A stretch of DNA of 64,000 nucleotides, from assembly GCA_023395555.1 (NCBI GenBank), contig JAEWYQ010000041.1, forward strand, positions 1-64,000, given 5' to 3'. Numbering within the stretch: position 1 is the first letter of the stretch; the number at the start of each line of letters is the position of its first letter. This document shows, piece by piece, positions 1 to 9,700 of this stretch. Source of the stretch: Bacillota bacterium. Lineage in GTDB: Bacteria > Bacillota > Clostridia > Lachnospirales > Lachnospiraceae. Position numbers and translations under genes: made by a program. Under the pieces are notes generated by a model. That model did no database searches. It worked only from the letters and a program-made list of their open reading frames with translations, and was not told the origin of the DNA.

Positions 1-3000
1 CGATCGTTTTACCTGACAGTCTCATAGAAATAGGAACTGGTGCGTTTTTTAATTGTAGCTCCTTACAATCGGTTACTCTGTCCAGTGGCCTTAAAAAAAT
101 AGGAAATCGTGCGTTTTTTGGTTGCTCAGCATTGACCGGCATAGAGATTCCGGAGGGTGTTACAAAAATAGAACCGGAGACGTTTTCAGGCTGTTCCGCA
201 TTAACAAGTGTAGTGATACCGGATAATGTAACATCCTTAGGAGATTCGGTTTTTGGCAATTGTATTAAATTAAAAAGTGTATTACTTTCGAGCAACATAA
301 CATCTATTTCTACTTCATTATTTTCCGGATGTTCAGCATTAACAGATATAGTACTTCCAGATAAGGTGGTAACTATAAAAAGCAATGCTTTTGCATATTG
401 TACTTCTTTGAGAAGCATAGAAATGCCAAATACTGTGCAATCGATAGAAAACTATGCCTTCGCTTATTGTAATTCTATGACAAGCGTAGTGCTGCCAAGT
501 ACTTTGCAATCAATAGAAAACTATACTTTTGCGTATTGTAATGCATTGACAAATGTAGTATTGCCAAACACTTTACAAACAATAAAAAACTATGCTTTTG
601 CATACTGTACTTCGTTGCAGAACATTGTAATACCTAACGGTGTAACTTCAATAAAATCAAGAGCTTACTACTTAGATAAAAATTTAAAAACCAATGTGTA
701 TACTAACAATACTATAGCTAAAACATATTCATGGACGTCAGATCGTCGTTCTGTAACGGTATATCCATATGAGGGAAACCCCGATGCATTGCTTTTAAAG
801 GCGAATAAGACAACACCAGCAAGTAGCGTTGTAGTAACAATAAATTATCCGTTTTATTCAACAATTAAGCAGTATAAAATAGGTACAGATGGGGATTGGG
901 AAAACTATGCATCTCCAATCGTGATTAGCGCCAACACGACGGTATATGCAAGAACTCTTGATGTGAATGGATTTGTTATTGATTCTGCCTCTTTGGTAAT
1001 CTCTAATATTATAGAGATTATAATCACTATCAGTGACTATAATCGGGAACCTACTAATAAAGACATTACTGTAACAGCCAGCACTAATATTGGAATATTA
1101 AATGCGACAAGTCATACATTTAGAGAAAATGGAAGTTTTGATTTTATTGTAACTGATGAGAATGGAAAAACAGCAATAGAAACAGTTACGATAAATAACA
1201 TTGATAAAATCCCTCCAATTATAACCTTAAGTGATTATAATACAAATCCTACAAATCAAGACATTACAATAACAGCCACTACAAATGAGGGCTTGTTAAA
1301 TGAAAGCTGTTATGTATTCAGTGAAAACGGTAGCTTTGAGTTTGTAGCAATAGATAGTGCCGGTAATATTACAAAGATAACGGTAACGATTGTTAACATC
1401 GATAAAGTCCCTCCTTCCAAACCATTTATTTCTGTTGTTGAAAATAAACTTACAATAGTAAGCGGAACAGATCGTGAATCGGGCATTAAGCAAACGCTCT
1501 ACCAGCTAAACAACGATAACTGGAAGATATATTCCGAAGCAGTGCTTCTGGCAGACGGGGTCTATGTAATTAGCGCAAAGACAATAGACATTGCAGACAA
1601 CGAGAGTTCTTGCGATGTTTACAATGTAAATATTTATATCAATGCAGTAAATGAAGCAACAAATGCATTAATCAAAGCAGAAAATACCTATCTTCAAGCA
1701 GACCTGGATGTTGCAAAAGTATTGATTAATGCTCTGCCTGCCTGCCCTGAAAAAACAGAGCTAATAGTTCGTGCGGATAACTTGCAAAAGATAATTAAGG
1801 ATAACAATTCCATTATCCTTACAGCAGCTTCTGACGAGATCCCTAGGACGCAAATAATAAACTTTATTATGAAAGCATCAGATATAAGTGATTTATATAC
1901 CATGCAGTTGGAATTTCGTTATGATCCTGAAAGACTTGAGTTGGATCAAACAAATATAAAAAATCTTGCATGGGAAAATGATCAGAACGGGTATGCAGCC
2001 ATCAAGGTGGATTCAAGTGTAGGAGAAATCAGCATCATATATTCACAAAAGGGTGATACGCAAGGAGTAAGTGGGGATAGTGAACTTGTAAGTTTGCCGT
2101 TTAAAACCCTGCAAATTGGAAAAACAATAGTTGAAGTAAGCAAAATTAAGCTTATGAGCTCACAGGGAGAAAGAATAAAGGTACCAGACAAAACAATCCT
2201 TTATGAGATCAATGTTCTGCCCAATCCTATGAATATCATGGTAACAGGAGAAAAGGGACAAGACGAGTGGTATATTTCACCTGTGACAGTAGAAATAACT
2301 GATTTGGATACTAAGGACATCTACTATTCAATTGATGGTATTAAGTTAAATTATACACAGCCATTTTCCATAAATGAAATTGGAGAACATCGTTTAATAG
2401 TAACGGCAGAGGACGGCAGAGGTTATATTAAAGAAGAGGAGCTGGTACTAAAGATAGACTATGATAGTCCTGTAATATCGGTAGGGAATCAGATAAATGA
2501 TTGGAAAAACAGATTAATAGTGATACCAGAATGCGATGACCAGGATGGATCGGGAATTTTGCAGAGATGGTATCAGTGGGCAAATACAAATGAACAACCT
2601 GAGCAATGGGAAGAATATAATGGGGGAGAGATCATTCAGACTGCAGAAAATACCTGGTATCTTCACGTGAAAGCGCTTGATGTGGCTGGTAATGTAGGCA
2701 AGACTGTATTCGGACCATACTATATTGATGGAACTGCTCCGGTTATATCGGTTGATTATGAAAAGAGGGAAGCTTGGGGCAGAGAGGAAGTTATTGTTAC
2801 ACCAGACTTTTTTGATGAAGGAGGCTCACAGCTTAAGAAAATGAGCTACCAATGGAACCAGGATCAGTCCCCTTCCTTAGAGTATATCCCATATATATCA
2901 GGCGGTCTCCAACAGAAAAATGATGGAATATGGTATTTACATCTAATAGCAGAGGATGGGGCGGGCAATTTGAACACGGTAACTTATGGCCCTTACTGTG

Positions 3001-3740
3001 TTGATACAAACGCACCTGTAATTGAGTTTTTAGAAATATCAGAAGGGGTTAACTATACAGATTCAGTAACACCCGAAATATCTATTTATGACATGGGGTC
3101 TGGAGTAAAAACAATTAGTCTTCAATTAGACGGGGAGGAGTATGTGTCCGGAACACAGATTACGGAAAGAGGAGGACATACAATTACGGCGGTTGCTGAA
3201 GATTTTGTCGGCAATAGTACAGTAAAATCCATATCCTTCACAATTTATACAAGTACTGTGTTAACGCTTGACGTTCCTCAAGTAGAGTACAGTGATGTAT
3301 ATACAATTTGTGCAACACTCACCGCCGGAAGTCAAACGGTATCGGGAACCGCAATTACGGTATCAGGAGCTGCGATTTCCATTAAGCTGGATGGAGTCGA
3401 TTTGGGCATCCACTATACCGATTCTCAAGGTAAGGTTAAGCTTGAGGGAATTGCTTTATTCAAAGAGGGTTCCTATGTAGTGGAAGCAATATACCTTCCT
3501 GATCCTTTAGATTATTTTGTCTCATCACAAAGTCAGTCAAGCCTCACAGTTTTAGAAAAGAAAAACGGCTTATATTACGAGGAATATCATGAAATATCAA
3601 ACCTAAGAAAGGTTGCAGTCAAGATATGGATGAGTCAAGATGCTATCAGTGAGAAAGTTAGTGATGGCCGAAGGTCTAATAGATCAATAGATCGAAGATA
3701 TTCGGCCTATTCCGGACGTGATTCGTTTGGAGTAAGATGA
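1..3740 (+). CDS. BspA-type leucine-rich-repeat surface protein with cohesin-like and Ig-like modules (5' end cut by window)
   Basis: The open frame runs back to the window edge, so the N-terminus and any signal peptide are missing. The visible part opens with at least eight repeats of the BspA/TpLRR type (pattern AFxxCxxLxxVxLPxxLxxI), which are extracellular binding repeats. Two short Ig-like repeats follow, containing TNKDITVTA and TNQDITITA, with the linker NIDKIPP or NIDKVPP after each. A cohesin-like module covers roughly nt 1810-2200, with a stretch like YTMQLEFRYDPERLELD. Four further Ig/chitobiase-like repeats lie at about nt 2230-3250. No LPxTG anchor is seen; the tail is short and basic and could be frameshifted. 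The next gene starts 37 nt downstream on the same strand. Inferred role: cell-surface or secreted adhesion or scaffold protein. The domain reading is solid, the function is not. Confidence 0.8.
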   Translation, partial: IVLPDSLIEIGTGAFFNCSSLQSVTLSSGLKKIGNRAFFGCSALTGIEIPEGVTKIEPETFSGCSALTSVVIPDNVTSLGDSVFGNCIKLKSVLLSSNITSISTSLFSGCSALTDIVLPDKVVTIKSNAFAYCTSLRSIEMPNTVQSIENYAFAYCNSMTSVVLPSTLQSIENYTFAYCNALTNVVLPNTLQTIKNYAFAYCTSLQNIVIPNGVTSIKSRAYYLDKNLKTNVYTNNTIAKTYSWTSDRRSVTVYPYEGNPDALLLKANKTTPASSVVVTINYPFYSTIKQYKIGTDGDWENYASPIVISANTTVYARTLDVNGFVIDSASLVISNIIEIIITISDYNREPTNKDITVTASTNIGILNATSHTFRENGSFDFIVTDENGKTAIETVTINNIDKIPPIITLSDYNTNPTNQDITITATTNEGLLNESCYVFSENGSFEFVAIDSAGNITKITVTIVNIDKVPPSKPFISVVENKLTIVSGTDRESGIKQTLYQLNNDNWKIYSEAVLLADGVYVISAKTIDIADNESSCDVYNVNIYINAVNEATNALIKAENTYLQADLDVAKVLINALPACPEKTELIVRADNLQKIIKDNNSIILTAASDEIPRTQIINFIMKASDISDLYTMQLEFRYDPERLELDQTNIKNLAWENDQNGYAAIKVDSSVGEISIIYSQKGDTQGVSGDSELVSLPFKTLQIGKTIVEVSKIKLMSSQGERIKVPDKTILYEINVLPNPMNIMVTGEKGQDEWYISPVTVEITDLDTKDIYYSIDGIKLNYTQPFSINEIGEHRLIVTAEDGRGYIKEEELVLKIDYDSPVISVGNQINDWKNRLIVIPECDDQDGSGILQRWYQWANTNEQPEQWEEYNGGEIIQTAENTWYLHVKALDVAGNVGKTVFGPYYIDGTAPVISVDYEKREAWGREEVIVTPDFFDEGGSQLKKMSYQWNQDQSPSLEYIPYISGGLQQKNDGIWYLHLIAEDGAGNLNTVTYGPYCVDTNAPVIEFLEISEGVNYTDSVTPEISIYDMGSGVKTISLQLDGEEYVSGTQITERGGHTITAVAEDFVGNSTVKSISFTIYTSTVLTLDVPQVEYSDVYTICATLTAGSQTVSGTAITVSGAAISIKLDGVDLGIHYTDSQGKVKLEGIALFKEGSYVVEAIYLPDPLDYFVSSQSQSSLTVLEKKNGLYYEEYHEISNLRKVAVKIWMSQDAISEKVSDGRRSNRSIDRRYSAYSGRDSFGVR

Positions 3741-3777
3741 TTTGTAATTACTAAAGAATCTACGGGGGAAGCTGTCT

Positions 3778-6700
3778 ATGAAAAAACAAAGAAAAATAAA
3801 AAAATTAATCGGCAGAATATTAGCGGCATTATTAATTATTTCGATCATAGCATCATCATTTCAGTTGCCAGCCTTTTATAGAGTTGCTTATGCCAAAGGC
3901 GTCAAAAACAATAGTACGCAGAGAATTCTGGTACAGTATAGGCAAGGGACTAGGAATACGGAGCAAAGATTAGAAAAATCTATTGCTAGGAACAAATCAA
4001 ATATCAAGAATAAGTCTGACACTCAGAAATATAAAAGATTAAAGCATGAAAAGCTTTTCATCACTGAACTGGACCAAACGGAATTATTAAATCTTTATAA
4101 TGACAGTAGTATCCAGTACATCGAAGAAGATTCCGAAGTACAGAAAATGGATGATCATATTACTTGGAATGTTCAGGCAGTAAATGCAGACAGAGTACAT
4201 AACAGAAATATTTTCGGAGCGGGCATCAAGGTTGCCGTATTTGATACGGGAATTGATTTGGATCATGATGACTTAATTGTCTCCGGTGGAATATCCTTTG
4301 TCGAAGGAATAGAAAGCTATAATGATGATAACGGACATGGGACAGCCATGGCAGGAATTTTGGCTTCTGCATTAAATCATCAAGGCTTGGCTGGTGTTGC
4401 GCCCAAGGTAGAATTGTATTCTGTCAAGGTTTTGGATAAGCACGGAAAAGGCTATTACAGCAGTATTATCCAAGGAATTGAATGGGCAATTGAAAACCGT
4501 ATCGATATCATTACCATGAGCTTTGGAGGGACAAAATATTCAGAAATCCTGTATGAGGCTCTCCGGGAAGCGACCTATAACAACATCTTAATTGTCGCCG
4601 CATCGGGGAATGACGGGAGTAAAAGTATTGTATATCCTGCAAATTACCCAGATATAATCTGTGTGGGTGCTACAGATCAAGACAACCGCATAGCCGAGTT
4701 CACCAACACGGGAGAGCAGATGGACTTGGTTGCTCCGGGGGTTGATGTAGAAACAGTTAACCAAGAGGGTGATTCCATTAAGATGAGCGGAACCTCTGCA
4801 GCTGTGCTGCACGCCGCCGGAGTGGCAGCCCTTACCTGGAGTGTAGACAGAAGCTTAAGCATAGAGCAGTTGAAGGCTGTCCTATATAAAAATTCTACTT
4901 TTCTTGGTGATCCCATGATCTATGGATGGGGACTGGTGAATGCGAATGCTGCATGTAAGAATATCGATACTACTGATTTTTCATTGCCGCCTTATGTACA
5001 AGAGGAGCGTATAACAACGAATGATTATGAGGAAGAACGTGTATCTGAATTGGAATATAATGGTGACGTGCAATATTTTCCGCGTGTCAAATTAATATTT
5101 TCTAGTTTGCCGGATAGCTCGACGGCAACCCCCACCCCCACTCCGACACCAAGACCAACGGCGACTCCAACCCCAAAACCTCATACTCATACGTGGACTA
5201 ACGGATATGACAGTGGCCACCCTCATGCAAAATATCGTATATGCTCCTGTGGAGAGCAGGAGTATACAGGGAGCTACCAGTTTGTATCATCCTGTACGAT
5301 TTGTAACCCGCAGGCAGACAGAAATAAGCAGGCGGCAAGCTATGGCGGCGACCCCAAAAATCAAATATGTGTTGGTGAGCCTGTAAATATAGTAACGGGA
5401 AACTACTACTCTTCAGATATTGATCTTCATATACCAGATGTTGGAGATAATTCGCTTGAAGTTGTGCGTTACTATAATTCGCTGGATACCAGGAGCAGTA
5501 TGCTGGGCAATGCTTGGAGAATGAATTATGACAGCTTTGTGATTTTTGACAGTGTCACTGGTAATGCAACAGTTACTTATCCTGATGGATATACTTTGAC
5601 ATATAAGAGTGTGAGCGGACAATACATATCACCAGATATGGTATATGATACCTTCCTCAGAAATGCGGACGGGACGTTTTCCTTAAATTTGAAAAGTAAG
5701 TTAGTGTATCGGTATAATAGTAACGGCAAGCTTATTTCGATTACTGATCAAAACAGTAACACTATCAACATACAGTATAGTGCCATCGGTCAAATCACGC
5801 AAGTGGTCGGAGCTGATGGAAAAAAACTTGTTTTCGATTATATGAATGGGAAAATAAGCAAAATAACGGATCCTGTCAATCGAACGGTAGAGTATACTTA
5901 TGATACGGCTGGCAATCTGGTTCAAGTAAAGGGAACCGGAGGCGGAATTATCCGATATCAATATGATGTAAATGGTATTACAGCCATTACCGATGAAAAC
6001 AATAAAAAATTTATCACGAATGAATATGATGCAAATAAGAGGGTGATACAGCAGTTTGATGAAAAGGGCAACGAAACCCGATACTATTACAATGAAGAAA
6101 ACAAGGAAAACAGCTATGTCCTGGTAACCTCAGGAGTTATAACAAGGTATCGATATGATGACACGCTTTCGATTACACGGGAGAATTATTATGACGGCTC
6201 TTATAAGGAGTATACTTATGACGGCTATGGCAATCAGATAAGCACCAAAGATCAAAATGGCCATATAACTAAATTTACCTATGATCTTCGAGGAAATAAA
6301 ACCTCAATGACTGATCCGATGAACAATATTACTACTTTGTCCTATGATACGAAGGATAATCTTACCGGAGTATCTAAGGGGAATGGCAGCGAGACCATAC
6401 TTTCCTATGATGCAAAGGGTAATTTGTTACAGCTTAGAAGCAAAATAAACAGTCAGGAATATACCGGAATAAAGAATACCTATGACTCCAGAGGAAGACT
6501 TCTTAGTGTTACCGACGCGGAGGGGAATGTAACTTCCTTTGAGTATGGGAACGGAAGTCTACCTGTCAAAGCTATCGATCCGGAAGGAAATATTACACAG
6601 TATGGGTATGATTCACTGGGCAGAAGAATATCAGTGACTACTGCCGATGGAACCACTAAGTTTACCTATAATGAAAAAGACAAGATAGAAAAGATCATTG

Positions 6701-9700
6701 ATCCCGCCGGCAATATAACCAGAATGAAATATGACGCCAGGGGCAATTTGATTAAGAGCATCAATCCGGAGCAGTATGTTTCGAGCCAGGATGACGGTGA
6801 AGGATATACTTATCTTTATGATGGCATGGATCAGCTAATCCGTGAAACGGATCCTTATCTTGCCGTGGGAGCATATCAATACGATGAGGCCGGCAATTTA
6901 ACGAAGGAAGGAAACCCTAATTATTACAACGCCTCCGCCGTGGATAGTTTAGGCTTTGGATATGAATTTGACGGACACGGAAGACTTATACGGATGGCAA
7001 ATCCCTCTGGTGAAAAATCCAGACTCAAATATGATCCGGCGGGGAATATAATTGCGGCCATAAGTGCCAATCACTATGACGAGGCGAGTGACAATGGCCC
7101 GGAGATGAGATATGAGTATGATGCAGCTAACCGCTTGGTTAATATAAAGGACACAGATGGCAATATCATACAACGAATGCTGTATGATTCTGACGGAAAT
7201 ATCGTAAAAGAGATGGATGCGAAGGGGTATCTGAGCGGAACCAATGATTCCGGCAGATACGGAACCCTATATAGCTACAATCTTGCAGGCTGGCTGACGG
7301 AAGAGAGAGTACCATTGAAGATAGAAAATGGTATGGTCTATTATCAGATTACGAGATATACCTATGATAAAAATGGGCAAATTGTAACAGAGAAATCCTC
7401 ACAAAAGTATGTATCCATCGATGGTGAACCATCGGAGTGGAATATCATAACCTACAGCTATGACAAAAACGGAAATGTAAAAACTGTAACCGACTCAATT
7501 GGCGGGATGATTGAATATTCCTATGATGCCATGGGAAGGGTAGTACAGGAAAGCGTCCGGATGGAAAATGAAAAGTATATCATTACCGGCTATGAGTACG
7601 ATAACTGCGGTAATTTGGTCAGAAGCAGGAATCAAGTAGATGCACAGGAACTGGATGAGGGAGGAACCGGAACGGTACAGGCATCCACTGTAATGAAATA
7701 TGACAAAAACGGTAATGTCATAAAGCAAACCACGCCGGAGGGGTACGTAACTACATATGTATATGATGATAATAACAGGCTGATTGCAGTAAATGAACAG
7801 GTCAGGGAAGATATAGTAACAGTTAAAAGAAATTCCCTGAATATAAAGTCACCCAGAAGTATCCTTTACCCTGGGGTACATTACAGCTTTGAACTGGAAT
7901 TGGATACATCCGATACAGTCAACAGCCTTGATGCTGAGGTGAAATATGATGAAAGACTGATGGAGGTTGTAGCTGCAAATACCGCAATTTCCGGTCTTAC
8001 CGTTGATACCGATGAACCGGGAGTGATTAAGCTGTCGGTTGCTGATAATGCCGCCATAAGCGGAAAAGCAACCCTGTTAAGCATAACTTTTGCAATGAAA
8101 GAAGGGCTATCGGGAACAGCATATATCATTCCCTCCAAAGGATTCTGGCAGGACAGTTCAGGGCAATATAATTTTTCCTCTTTGACCGGAAAGACAATTA
8201 ACGTAAAGGCGCCGGATATGAATCAGGATGGCGTAGTTGAAATCGGAGACTTAACCTTGACAGCCCGTGCCGATGGGATGTCCATAGAGCTTCCAGGTTA
8301 TGATGAGAAATATGATATTACAGGCGATGGTGTTGTAAATGATTCCGACCTCGATTATATCAAGGATAGAATTTTTGCCGGAGACGAAATGGTTCTTGAC
8401 AAGATACCCGACACTAAGACTGGAGAAAAGTCGATACAAAGTGCATACACCACAGACTCGGCCATAGTAACAAGAACAACATCCTATGAATATGATAAGG
8501 CGGGAAATCTGATAAAGGAAACTGACTGTAATGGAAGAAGCATTCAGTATACCTATGATGCAAGCAATCGTGCGATTAAGGCAACCGACAAAGAGGGAAA
8601 TACTACCAGAACCTTCTACGATGAGGAAGGAAATGTAGTCAAAATAGTGCAGCCGGAAGGCTATAACCTCGCAGCAGATGACGGGCAGGGAGAGACCTAT
8701 ACCTATGACTCCATGGGCCGCTTAGTTGAGGTTAAGGATGCATCCGGAACTATGGTGCAGAGAAATGTATACGATACGGACAGCCTTCTAACCGCAGCTT
8801 ATGATGCGTCTGGAAAAGCAGTGGAATATACCTGTGATATCGGCGGCAGAACCACTGTCATCACAACTCCGAGAGCAAGAGAAGCAGGGAAGGCTTCTGA
8901 GATTTATACTTATGACGCTATGGGATACATTACCTCTATAACGGACGGAGAGGGCAATACTACCCTCTACGAAAATGATATGTGGGGAAATACCATAAAA
9001 GCCATTGATCCGAACGGAGTCATTACGAAATATACCTATGACGCTCTTGGGAACCTTACCTGTGTGACAGATGGAAAAGGAAACTCTACGGTATATACCT
9101 ATAATACCCTTAACAGCCTGTCATCGATTACTGATGCTCAGGGGCTTACCATGCAATACAAATACGACAGGGAAGGCAGGCTCACCAAAGAAACGGATCG
9201 AAATGGAACGCGTCTGGAATATTCCTATAATAGTGATGGAAACCTTATCAGAAAACAAATTCATGGATCAGAGGAATATGAGCAGTTCCTGTACAATAAG
9301 GATGGAAGCCAGCTTGCTGCAATCAATCGCAATTGTATAGAAACCTATACCTATACACCCAATGGCACTATTAAAAGTATAACAAGGAATGGGAAAACTC
9401 TGCTGGAATATTCCGCGGATAAAAACGGCAGGATCATAAGGGCTACCGATTCTGAGGGCGACACAACAGGATATACTTATGATGCCGCCGGAAGGCTTAA
9501 GAAAGTAACCGATAATGAAGTGGTTGCAGCGACCTACAATTACAATGAAGACAGTACAATCGCAAGCATCCATTATGGTACAGGCATCAAGGCTGCATAT
9601 AGTTATGACAGTGATAAGAATGTCATAGCGCTCACAAATAAAAAGTCCGATGGAAGCATTCTGGATGCTTATTCCTATACCTATGACAACAATGGAAACC

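Noticed and set aside
465..640. Near-identical tandem units as a DNA repeat array
   Set aside because: They are in-frame leucine-rich repeats of the surface protein, explained by protein structure.
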